A DNA stretch of 64,000 nt, from assembly GCA_910577925.1 (NCBI GenBank), contig CAJTOI010000001.1:72645-136644 (forward strand), given 5' to 3'. A program made the translations under genes and the position numbers. How positions within the stretch are numbered: the first letter of the stretch is position 1; every line of letters starts with the position of its first letter. The DNA comes from an uncultured Roseburia sp. Lineage in GTDB: Bacteria > Bacillota > Clostridia > Lachnospirales > Lachnospiraceae. Positions 7,251 through 15,564 of this stretch are shown here, piece after piece. The notes under the pieces are model-generated. The model saw nothing but the letters and a program-made list of their open reading frames with translations, was not told where the DNA came from and did no database searches.

Positions 7251-10091
7251 TCAATCACTAAACTCATTGGAGGAAGAATCTACCTCCGCTGCCCGTCCGC
7301 TCAGCAACTCATCCGTACTTTCCACACCAAAATAGTAAGAAAATACATTTCTTGAGACTTCGGCCGCATTGTGGGACGTGTATCCGTATGCAATACGGGT
7401 GGCAATGGAAATCTCCGGGTTGCTGTAAGGGGCATAACCCACAAAAAGCGCATGGTTCGCACGTTTCGGATTCTGCTGTGCCGTACCGGTCTTTCCGGCG
7501 GCCTCAATCGGGAACCCGTTAAACTCTTTTGTGTTTTCCACCACCATACGCATGCCGGTATGAATGGCATTCCATCCGGAAGCATCTAAGACATCTACGG
7601 TATTTCGTATCTCCGGCGTATAAGTTTTTAAGACATTCCCCTCCGCGTCCTCGACACGGTTTAACAGGGTGTATCTGTATACGGTTCCACTGTTTGCGAC
7701 AGCGGTGACATAGCGTGCAAGCTGAACCGTGGTATAACGGTTGTTACTCTGTCCGATCGCTGCCATAACGGGGAAATCATCTGCAATCCGCGGTTCCGCC
7801 TCCTCGATCTCGATTCCGGTTTTCTCGTCAAATCCGAACATTTCCGCGTATTTCTGAATCTTTGAGACGCCGAGCGGCGCATTGTAGCTGGTCGCATAAT
7901 TGTTGGTGCTCAGACGGTATCCGACCTCATAGAAGAAATAGTTGCAGGAATCCCGAAGCGCCTCCGCCATATTGATACTGCCGTGTGAAGAGGGATGAAT
8001 CCAACATTTCGGCCGGTTGCTGATATTTTCGTACTCTCCTAAATCCGTAATCTGTTCCGCTGTAGTGACCACGCCTTCCGTCAATCCCGCCGTGGCGATC
8101 ACCATCTTAAATGTGGAACCGGGAGCCATACCCTGCTGAGTCGCGTTGTTGTACTGGGGCAGGGACTTATCCGTCTGCAGACTGCTGAAGTACTCCGCAT
8201 CCACCGTATTTGCCAGCTTATTGCTGTCATAGCCCGGATAGGTCACAAGCGCAAGAAGCTCTCCCGTCTTCACGTCGGTGACGACGCAGGAGCCGGAACA
8301 GGGATCAAGCGCCAGCTGTGCCGGCGTAATCTGCAGATTTTTGATTTTTTGTTTCAGAAACGACACGGCGGTGACGGAATTATCGGTGAGTCCTCTGATT
8401 TCGTTCTCGTCATAGGGCAGCACGGCCTGGTCAAACAGAATCAGACACAGCTCTCTGCCGCCGATCAGTCCTCTTTCGATCAGATACTTGTAAATCAGCT
8501 TTCCAAACTCGCTCTCCCCCATCAGATCATCCAGCACATAAGTGCAGAGCGCATCATATATCTCGGTGGAATCCGAATATTTTTCTTCTACCGTAAATTT
8601 TGTGATATCAATCCAGTTCTGGGAAATCGCATGTCCGAGATAATCTTTCGGGCTGACATTGCCCTGAGACCACTCCTGATACACCTCGTCTGAGGCGTCG
8701 ATTTTTTCTTCCACAAGAATATCTTCCTCTTTCAGCCGGGTAATCACATAGTTGAAATAGTCCTGATATTCCTCATCCAACGCGGCAAACGCCGTAGCCC
8801 CATCACTTGTCAGGTGATCCGAAAGCTGCCCTCTGACACTGCCGCGGCGCCCTTCGAAGATCTGCTGTACCGCCTGCTCGTTCGATGATGCGTCTTCTGC
8901 CGAAAAATGCTCGAAATCAATCACGTTATTGTTAATCAGCGCAAAGTACACATCGGTAATCGGAATCGGAATATCGGATGCGGAGTTGTCTATATTGGAG
9001 TACACGATACCTGCGATCTCCTGCTCGAGCAGGTTATAAACCGCAATCTGCAGATCACTGTCAATCGACAGGTAGACATCATTGCCGGAGCTTGGCTCCT
9101 CGCGCTCAATCACCTCTACCGCCTTTCCCATATAGTCCACATAAAGCTTTTCGTACCCCTTTTTCCCTTTCAGGTAGCTGTCCATATACTGCTCGATACC
9201 GCCTTTGCCGACAATATCGTTTAGGGTGTAGCTGTCATCCTCGGCGGAGAGCTTTTCGTATTCCTCCGAGGAAATCTTGCCGGTGTAGCCCAGAATGGAA
9301 ACAAAATATTTGCTGTTGTTGTATCTGCGGATGGTGTCTTCCAAAATTTCCACGCCCTGCAGCTCCTGGGAATGCTCGCTGATATAGGCGACGGACTCTT
9401 CCGAGACGTTTGTCGCGATTGTGGCGGCAATGTACTTCTGATAGGCATTTTGCGCCATGGCAAATCGAATCACCGTGATCTTGTATGCCATCTCGCCGTC
9501 ATACAAATCCGTATCGACGCCGTAGCTTGTCTCTGTCAGATATTCCATCACCGTATCGGCATCGGCCTCCGCCGGATTATATCCCAGCTTTTTGTCGTAT
9601 TTCAGGTCCGTGTAGGCGGACGCGCCGTAGACATCCGCAAGAAAGCGCTTAAAGGAAGTTCCCGTCACGTTAAAAGAAAAACTGCCGTCCTTATCCCGGC
9701 TGATTTTAAAATCGTTTACAATCGCATCCCCGTTTTTCTCGAGCGCCGTGATAATCTGCGCAAGCTCCGCATTCAGCGCCGTATTTTTGGCGGAAGAACT
9801 GCTGTAGGTCCCGTTGTCCTCAATCGTGACGGAATAGGCCAGCTCATTGTAGGCCAAAAGCTTGCCGTTCCTGTCGTAAATGTTGCCGCGCGTACTGTTT
9901 AACGTGCGCTCTTTCACAATTTTCAGCGTATAGTTGTCCTGATAGGTTTTTCCGTTGATAATCTGCAGATAAAAGACCCGTCCGATCAGCGCCAAAAAAA
10001 GCGCTGTCATGACGACACTTGCAACCGCAAGGCGTGATTTTATAAACAGTCGGAAATATTCTTTTATTTTTTCAAACAAACTTTGTAGCAC
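7251..10091 (-). CDS. mrdA: Class B penicillin-binding protein 2 (elongasome transpeptidase), long form
   Basis: Monofunctional D,D-transpeptidase partner of RodA. It is 946 residues with one membrane anchor (about 20-45), a PBP dimerisation domain beginning TRGNIYDRNGKLLAYNE, and a C-terminal transpeptidase domain. The active-site boxes are STFK at Ser659, SCN at Ser715 and KTG at Lys867. Typical PBP2 is 600-700 residues; the extra roughly 250 lie between about residues 365 and 590, before the transpeptidase core, and are acidic with repeated Asp/Glu-rich helices. Long forms like this occur in clostridial mre operons. Start overlaps the mreD end by 20 bases. Confidence 0.9.
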   Translation of the reverse strand: MLQSLFEKIKEYFRLFIKSRLAVASVVMTALFLALIGRVFYLQIINGKTYQDNYTLKIVKERTLNSTRGNIYDRNGKLLAYNELAYSVTIEDNGTYSSSSAKNTALNAELAQIITALEKNGDAIVNDFKISRDKDGSFSFNVTGTSFKRFLADVYGASAYTDLKYDKKLGYNPAEADADTVMEYLTETSYGVDTDLYDGEMAYKITVIRFAMAQNAYQKYIAATIATNVSEESVAYISEHSQELQGVEILEDTIRRYNNSKYFVSILGYTGKISSEEYEKLSAEDDSYTLNDIVGKGGIEQYMDSYLKGKKGYEKLYVDYMGKAVEVIEREEPSSGNDVYLSIDSDLQIAVYNLLEQEIAGIVYSNIDNSASDIPIPITDVYFALINNNVIDFEHFSAEDASSNEQAVQQIFEGRRGSVRGQLSDHLTSDGATAFAALDEEYQDYFNYVITRLKEEDILVEEKIDASDEVYQEWSQGNVSPKDYLGHAISQNWIDITKFTVEEKYSDSTEIYDALCTYVLDDLMGESEFGKLIYKYLIERGLIGGRELCLILFDQAVLPYDENEIRGLTDNSVTAVSFLKQKIKNLQITPAQLALDPCSGSCVVTDVKTGELLALVTYPGYDSNKLANTVDAEYFSSLQTDKSLPQYNNATQQGMAPGSTFKMVIATAGLTEGVVTTAEQITDLGEYENISNRPKCWIHPSSHGSINMAEALRDSCNYFFYEVGYRLSTNNYATSYNAPLGVSKIQKYAEMFGFDEKTGIEIEEAEPRIADDFPVMAAIGQSNNRYTTVQLARYVTAVANSGTVYRYTLLNRVEDAEGNVLKTYTPEIRNTVDVLDASGWNAIHTGMRMVVENTKEFNGFPIEAAGKTGTAQQNPKRANHALFVGYAPYSNPEISIATRIAYGYTSHNAAEVSRNVFSYYFGVESTDELLSGRAAEVDSSSNEFSD

Positions 10092-10590
10092 TCCTTTTTT
10101 CGATCACCTCAAGCCGCTGGTTGATATTCAGGATAACCGCGTACAGGAATATCGTGACCGCCATGGTGTAAACGAGCTCCGGCACCATAATATGAAGCAG
10201 GTAAAACCGGATATCAAAACGGTTTCGGAACAGAAACAGGAAAAAATAAATCAGCAGATTGCAGGCGATATCGCTTCCCGCAATCAGAAGCATCGGGAGT
10301 TTGATATCTTCCGGATAGAACATCTTGCGGAAACGCCCGTTCAGATATCCGATATACATGTACAAAAGCGCATACATGCCGACAATTCTGCCGCCAAAGA
10401 TATCCAGCAGCAATCCGCAGAAGAATCCGATCAGCATCCCTTCTTTTTTTCCCCGCATAAAACCGAACGCCGAAACCACGATAATCAGAAGATTCGGCGA
10501 GATCGATGCAAATGCCAGGCTTTGAAACAGTGTGGACTGTAGCAGATAGCATACTGCAATGATAATACTCAAAACTATTTTTCGTCTCAT
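10072..10590 (-). CDS. mreD: Rod shape-determining membrane protein MreD
   Basis: Integral membrane elongasome component of 172 residues with about five membrane segments. It shows the family pattern of an N-terminal LLQSTLFQSLAF and PNLLIIVVSAFGFMRGKKEGM followed by FFCGLLLDIF. It lies between mreC (13-base gap) and the PBP2 gene (20-base overlap), the canonical position. The sequence is divergent, as MreD always is; the call rests on topology plus context. Confidence 0.9.
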   Translation of the reverse strand: MRRKIVLSIIIAVCYLLQSTLFQSLAFASISPNLLIIVVSAFGFMRGKKEGMLIGFFCGLLLDIFGGRIVGMYALLYMYIGYLNGRFRKMFYPEDIKLPMLLIAGSDIACNLLIYFFLFLFRNRFDIRFYLLHIMVPELVYTMAVTIFLYAVILNINQRLEVIEKRSATKFV

Positions 10591-10603
10591 AAATTCCCTG
10601 CCG

Positions 10604-11461
10604 TCACTCCTTTGTCTGCTGCTTTTTATTTCGTATCACAAGAACCTCCTGAATATGTTCGAAGTCTACCGCCGGGGTAATCGTGCCTGATTTCGTCAGA
10701 TTGTTGGAATCCATCTCGATGCTGCTGATATAGCCGATGAGGATGCCCTGCTGATATTTGTCCGAGATATAGGAAGTCACCACCGGGTCGCCGACCGCAA
10801 CCTCGCTGTCCGAATCGTTTAAATCGGAAAATTCGATTACCATGTGCTCGCTCATGCTCTGCAGGCTTCCGCTGACCACCAGATTGTCCGAAGTGGTCGT
10901 CAGCATGCCGCTGACCTTGTTTGTATCGTTGATAATCGAACTGATTGTGGCATAATTCGGCCCCACGTCCGTGACGATTCCGACCAGTCCGCTGCCTGCA
11001 ATCACATTCATATCCACCTCAATGCCGTCGTTGCTCCCCTTGTCAATCGTAAAATTGGAAAACCAGTTCCCGCTGCCTTTTCCGATGACATTGGCCGCAA
11101 TCTTCTCATAACTCGGGTATTTCTGGTCGAGTTCAAACAACTCTCTGAGATTTTCCAATTCGTACTGCTCAAGCGTCAACGTGTTAAGCTCCGTCGTCAG
11201 CTCGTCTACCTTGCGTTTCAGTTCCTCATTCTCTTTCATAACGTCATTCAGCTGTTTTAGACTGTCCGATTTCTCCGAAATCCAGCCCCCGACCGCGTTG
11301 ATTCCACGCTGCATCGGGATAAACACATAACCGGCCGCCGAATTTAACGGTCCGCCGCTGATATTTAAGGTGAAGCTCAAAAGCATGGCCAGCACACAAA
11401 AACAGGTCAGAAACAGCAGAATATATTTCGTCGGCAGTACAAATTTGGGTTTTCGTTTCAT
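10604..11461 (-). CDS. mreC: Rod shape-determining protein MreC
   Basis: Bitopic elongasome scaffold of 285 residues with one membrane segment (about 12-32), a coiled coil (about 65-105, SDSLKQLNDVMKENEELKRK), then two beta domains with the MreC signatures NVIGKGSGNWFSNFTIDKGS and VIAGSGLVGIVTDVGP. These contact PBP2 and MreB. Gene order mreB-mreC-mreD is intact with 8- and 13-base gaps. Confidence 0.94.
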   Translation of the reverse strand: MKRKPKFVLPTKYILLFLTCFCVLAMLLSFTLNISGGPLNSAAGYVFIPMQRGINAVGGWISEKSDSLKQLNDVMKENEELKRKVDELTTELNTLTLEQYELENLRELFELDQKYPSYEKIAANVIGKGSGNWFSNFTIDKGSNDGIEVDMNVIAGSGLVGIVTDVGPNYATISSIINDTNKVSGMLTTTSDNLVVSGSLQSMSEHMVIEFSDLNDSDSEVAVGDPVVTSYISDKYQQGILIGYISSIEMDSNNLTKSGTITPAVDFEHIQEVLVIRNKKQQTKE

Positions 11462-11469
11462 AATATCCT

Positions 11470-12486
11470 CTAAATCAAAATATTGCTCTTCATACTGAAC
11501 GGAAGATTTTTAAATTTGCTGTCCGATACGATCTTAATCAGACCGCGCACCACGCACTCCTCCGGATTTTCGCAGGTGTTGATTTCGATGCCCGTCACTT
11601 CCTTAAACAGCTGATCCAGATCATGGATTTTTGAACCGCCGCCTGTGATATAAATGCCGGAATGCACGATATCTTTCGCAAGCTCGGGCGGCGTCTTCTC
11701 GAGAATCATCTTAATCGCATTGCAGATGGTCCCGAGGTGATCTTTGATGGCCTCATACACCACCGCGGCAGACATTTCGATCTCCACCGGCAGACCGCTG
11801 ACCACATCGCGGCCCACTACGCCCATTGTCTCTGTCTTGCCCGGAACGCCGGAGCCGAGACGCTCTTTCATGGCCTGTGCCGTCTTCTGTCCGATTACAA
11901 GGTTGTATTTGCGCTTCACATACGTGATAATCGACTCGTCGATTTTGTTGCCGCCGTAGTGCAGCAGATCACTGAGCACCAGTCCGCCGAGAGAAATCAC
12001 CGATATCTCGGTGGTATCCGCCCCGATATCCACAATCATAATGCCGGTGGGCTCGCTAACGTCGAGGCCGAAACCGACAGCATCCGCGATCGGCTTCTCG
12101 CAGAGCAGTACGCTCTTCGGCTTTAATTTGCTCTTATAGAAAATATCGGAAAACGCCTTTTTCTCCACTTTGGTGATATTCGTCGGAACCGCGACAATAT
12201 ACTCCGCTCCGCGCAGCTTTCCCTTTACATTCTTCTCAAGGTAAATCTGCAGCATATTCTGCAGGTTGTTGAGATCCGCAATCACCCCGCCGTTTACCGG
12301 GAACGTCACCTGGATATCCTCGGGCGCTTTTTCATACATGGCGTAGGCAGAATCGCCGTAGGCGTAAATCTGGTCTTTGTTGACCAATGCGATTGTATTC
12401 TTTTCGTTTAAAATCTTTCCGGTTGCTTTGCAATAAATTTTCATATTGCAGGTGCCGAGGTCAATCCCATACACGTTATTCGTCAT
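11470..12486 (-). CDS. mreB: Actin-like cell-shape protein MreB (variant phosphate-2 motif)
   Basis: Bacterial actin that organises lateral wall synthesis. It is 338 residues with phosphate-1 DLGTCN, a phosphate-2 motif reading DIGADTTEISVISLGG, and a late adenosine-binding ITGGGSKI. In standard MreB the phosphate-2 motif is DIGGGT, so Gly-Gly is replaced by Ala-Asp; I have the impression such variants occur in other Lachnospiraceae. The open frame begins at 12504, but ATG 12486 has GAGGGAG 6 bases upstream and matches family starts. It overlaps the radC stop by 11 bases. Confidence 0.88.
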   Translation of the reverse strand: MTNNVYGIDLGTCNMKIYCKATGKILNEKNTIALVNKDQIYAYGDSAYAMYEKAPEDIQVTFPVNGGVIADLNNLQNMLQIYLEKNVKGKLRGAEYIVAVPTNITKVEKKAFSDIFYKSKLKPKSVLLCEKPIADAVGFGLDVSEPTGIMIVDIGADTTEISVISLGGLVLSDLLHYGGNKIDESIITYVKRKYNLVIGQKTAQAMKERLGSGVPGKTETMGVVGRDVVSGLPVEIEMSAAVVYEAIKDHLGTICNAIKMILEKTPPELAKDIVHSGIYITGGGSKIHDLDQLFKEVTGIEINTCENPEECVVRGLIKIVSDSKFKNLPFSMKSNILI

Positions 12487-13192
12487 CACTTTCTCCCTCA
12501 CCAATTATTCTTTTGTTCTCACTGTAACTATAGTAAACCTGATCCCCGATAATAATGTGGTCAATCAGCGGTATTCCGAGCAGCCTGCCGCCGTCTGCGA
12601 TCCGTGCGGTGGCAAGATCATCCGCGGCCGACGGCTGCGGATATCCGCTGGGATGATTGTGCAGCAGCACAATCTGCACCGCGCCGTACTGCAGGGCCGC
12701 CGCAAAGATTTCCCGGGCCGGGACAAACGTGCTTGTGGCGCTGCCCGTGGACAGGCAGATCGTGTCGATCAGATGGCACTTGATGTCAAACAGCATCACC
12801 CAGAGGACTTCCCGGGCTGCATGGCGCATCCGCTCCATACAGTACTCCGCGATGGAACGCGGGTTATTCAGACACACTCTGCTTCGGTACTTTGCCATGG
12901 CGATACGCCTCGACAGTTCCGCGATACATTTCAGCTGAATGGCTTTCACCTCACCGATTCCGTTAATCTGCTGCATATCCCGATACGACACCGAATATAG
13001 ATTTAACAGGCTCCTGTCATCGAGATTCAGAAAATCCTGTGCGACTTCGATGGATTTGCGGCCGTTTGTCCCGGTGCGGATAATCACTGCCAGAAGTTCC
13101 GCATCACTCAGGACCTCCGGCCCCGACATGCGGAATTTCTCGTAGGGTTTCTCCGAATCGGGCAGTTCTTTTACGGTAACAGTTTGTCTCAT
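12476..13192 (-). CDS. radC: RadC-family JAMM/MPN+ protein
   Basis: Member of the UPF0758/RadC family, with an N-terminal helix-hairpin-helix-like region (SDAELLAVIIRTG, INGIGEVKAIQLK) and a C-terminal JAMM metallo-domain. The JAMM motif VLLHNHPSGYPQPSAAD supplies the zinc ligands. The originally proposed DNA-repair role in E. coli is disputed, so activity is unknown. The frame is open to 13273; ATG 13192 with AAAGGAAG upstream matches homologues. It stands at the head of the mre operon, as in B. subtilis. Confidence 0.93.
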   Translation of the reverse strand: MRQTVTVKELPDSEKPYEKFRMSGPEVLSDAELLAVIIRTGTNGRKSIEVAQDFLNLDDRSLLNLYSVSYRDMQQINGIGEVKAIQLKCIAELSRRIAMAKYRSRVCLNNPRSIAEYCMERMRHAAREVLWVMLFDIKCHLIDTICLSTGSATSTFVPAREIFAAALQYGAVQIVLLHNHPSGYPQPSAADDLATARIADGGRLLGIPLIDHIIIGDQVYYSYSENKRIIGEGESDDE

Positions 13193-13279
13193 ATTGCTTC
13201 CTTTCTGCCTCAGGATATGAATCCCCCGAAGCATCTCTCCCCGAAAGCTTTGAAACATTGCAAAAGTATTCACATTATT

Positions 13280-14578
13280 CTACCACAACAAACCATGATT
13301 CACAAGATTTCGTTCCTTAAGTTTTTGTAAAGATTTCAAAATGCCGAGTTTCGCGTGGTACCAGGTCAGACCGCCCTGGAAATACACCGCATAGGGCGGC
13401 TTTAGGGGGCCGTCCGCGCTCAGTTCAATGGAAGAGCCCTGCACGAAAGCTCCCGCCGCCATAATCACATCGCTGTCATACCCCGGCATCGCCCACGGCT
13501 CCGGCGTCACGTAGCTGTCCACCGGCGCCGCGGCCTGAATCCCCTCGCAGAACGCGATCAGTGCGTCCGGATTCTGGAATACCACCGCCTGAATGATGTC
13601 GTGCCGGCTCTCCGAGCCGTCCGGCACCACCGCAAAGCCCAGCCGCTCATAGATATTTGCCGCAAATACGGCTCCTTTTAACGCGCCTGCCGTAACGGTC
13701 GGCGCCAGAAACAGTCCCTGATAAAAGGACTGCATGATGCCGAGGGACGCGCCGACCTCCTTTCCGAGTCCGGGGGAAGTCAGCCGGAAGGCCGCGTTTT
13801 CGACACACTCCTTTTTCCCGACAATATAGCCGCCGATGGGGGCAAGCCCGCCGCCGGGATTTTTAATCAGCGAGCCGACAATCATATCGGCTCCGACCTC
13901 AAGCGGCTCCCTCTCTTCCACAAACTCGCCGTAGCAGTTGTCGACCATACAGATCACATCCGGCTTTATGCCTTTGATATACGAAATCAGTTCTCCGATT
14001 CGTTTGACGGACAGTGTCTTTCTCGCCGCATAGCCCTTGGAGCGCTGAATCGTCACCAGCCTTGTCCGCGCGTTCAATGCGTTTTTGATGCCCTCATAGT
14101 CAAATTCGCCGTCGGCGAGCAGGTCGACCTGCCGGTAGGTGACGCCGTATTCCGCCAGGGAGCCCCGGGACGGCCGGATGCCGATTACCTCCTCTAACGT
14201 GTCATAAGGTTTACCTACCGGGGAAAGAAGCTCGTCCCCCGGGCGCAGATTGGACATTAACGCGAGCGCGAGCGCATGGGTCCCGCAGGTAATCTGCGGG
14301 CGCACAAGCGCGTCTTCTCCGCAGAAGCAGGAAGCATACACTTTTTCCAGCGTATCGCGTCCGAGATCGTTGTAGCCGTAGCCGGAACTGCCGCCAAAGC
14401 ACTCTGCGCTGACTCTGTTGTCCTGCATGGCCTTTATGACTTTGAGCTGGTTATACTCGGCCCGCGCGTCAATCTCTGCAAAGCGTTCCCGCAGTTCATG
14501 CTCAATTTTTTCTCCGAATTGATATACTTCCTCGGAAATTCCGAGCGTTTCATACTGTTCTTTCATCAAACGATTCAT
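13280..14578 (-). CDS. ynbB: YnbB-like PLP-dependent enzyme (methionine gamma-lyase family)
   Basis: A fold-type I PLP enzyme of 432 residues in the family annotated as aluminium-resistance protein or methionine gamma-lyase-like. Substrate is not established. Visible features are the cofactor-binding run SGYGYNDLGRDTLEKVYA, ITCGTHALALAL, VDNCYGEFVE with the PLP Asp, and SLIKNPGGGLAPIGGYI with the Schiff-base Lys. In Bacillus ynbB lies near miaA-hfq-hflX; here it directly follows miaA in transcription order, and no hfq is seen between. Confidence 0.88.
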   Translation of the reverse strand: MNRLMKEQYETLGISEEVYQFGEKIEHELRERFAEIDARAEYNQLKVIKAMQDNRVSAECFGGSSGYGYNDLGRDTLEKVYASCFCGEDALVRPQITCGTHALALALMSNLRPGDELLSPVGKPYDTLEEVIGIRPSRGSLAEYGVTYRQVDLLADGEFDYEGIKNALNARTRLVTIQRSKGYAARKTLSVKRIGELISYIKGIKPDVICMVDNCYGEFVEEREPLEVGADMIVGSLIKNPGGGLAPIGGYIVGKKECVENAAFRLTSPGLGKEVGASLGIMQSFYQGLFLAPTVTAGALKGAVFAANIYERLGFAVVPDGSESRHDIIQAVVFQNPDALIAFCEGIQAAAPVDSYVTPEPWAMPGYDSDVIMAAGAFVQGSSIELSADGPLKPPYAVYFQGGLTWYHAKLGILKSLQKLKERNLVNHGLLW

Positions 14579-14615
14579 TCCTTTATCCTTCCGAATCCGT
14601 TCCGCAGGGAACGTT

Positions 14616-15563
14616 TTATAGTATGCGCGTATCCCGCAGAATCGAAATCATATCTTCGATGATTTTGTCATCGCGGTGTGCGTACTCTCTCTTATCCAGC
14701 CAGATTACGTCCCGTTCTCTGTGAAACCACGTAAGCTGGCGCTTCGCAAAATGGCGCGTATCCCGCTTCACCGCATATACGGCCTCCTCAAGCGTACAGC
14801 TGCCGTTTAAGTATGCAAGGATTTCTTTGTAGCCGAGCCCCTGCATCGAAACCATATGTTCGTCACAACCCATCTCTTTTAAACGGCGTACCTCCCCCAC
14901 AAGCCCTTTTTCGATCATGTCGTCCACCCGCGCATTGATGCGCTTATAGAGTGTTTCCCTGTCATCCGACAGCACAAAATACGCAAAATGATAAGGGGAT
15001 GCTTTCGTGCGCTCGCGTTCGTTGTGCACGGAGATCTTTTCACCGGTGAGGCGGTAATATTCCAGCGCACGGATGACTCTCTTTTTGTTGTTGGCGTGAA
15101 TCGCAGACGCCGATTCAGGATCGACTTCCCGCAGCAGCCCGTGAAGGTATTCGCTCCCGCGCTCCGCCGCAAGCCGCTCTAACCCGCTGCGGTATTCGGG
15201 GTCGCAGTCCTGCTCTGCAAAATCAATGTCATAGAGCAGCGCCTGAATATAAAACCCGGTGCCTCCCACAACGAGCGGTATCTTTCCCTTTGCCCATATC
15301 TGCTCCGCATATTTTTTTGCCGCCTCGGCAAAACGCGCCACATGAAATTCCTCGAAGGGCGAAAGCTCGTCAATCAGATAGTGGGGCACTCCCTGCATTT
15401 CCTCCCGGGTGATTTTCGCGGAGCCGATATCCATATGCCGGTAAACCTGCATCGAATCCGCGGAGATAATCTCGCCGTTTATTTTTTTTGCAAGTGCGAC
15501 GGAAAGCGCGCTTTTTCCGACTGCGGTCGGGCCGGTCAGAATCACCATTGGTCGTTGTTTCAT
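14616..15563 (-). CDS. miaA: tRNA dimethylallyltransferase MiaA
   Basis: Transfers a dimethylallyl group to A37 of tRNAs reading UNN codons. It is 315 residues with P-loop GPTAVGKSAL, the catalytic ISADSMQVYRHMDIGSAK segment, VGGTGFYIQAL, and the tRNA-binding insertion RVIRALEYYRLTG. The C-terminal DTRHFAKRQLTWFHRERD is typical. It follows the mutL stop with a single base gap, so mutS-mutL-miaA form one unit as in many bacteria. Confidence 0.96.
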   Translation of the reverse strand: MKQRPMVILTGPTAVGKSALSVALAKKINGEIISADSMQVYRHMDIGSAKITREEMQGVPHYLIDELSPFEEFHVARFAEAAKKYAEQIWAKGKIPLVVGGTGFYIQALLYDIDFAEQDCDPEYRSGLERLAAERGSEYLHGLLREVDPESASAIHANNKKRVIRALEYYRLTGEKISVHNERERTKASPYHFAYFVLSDDRETLYKRINARVDDMIEKGLVGEVRRLKEMGCDEHMVSMQGLGYKEILAYLNGSCTLEEAVYAVKRDTRHFAKRQLTWFHRERDVIWLDKREYAHRDDKIIEDMISILRDTRIL

Positions 15564-15564
15564 G

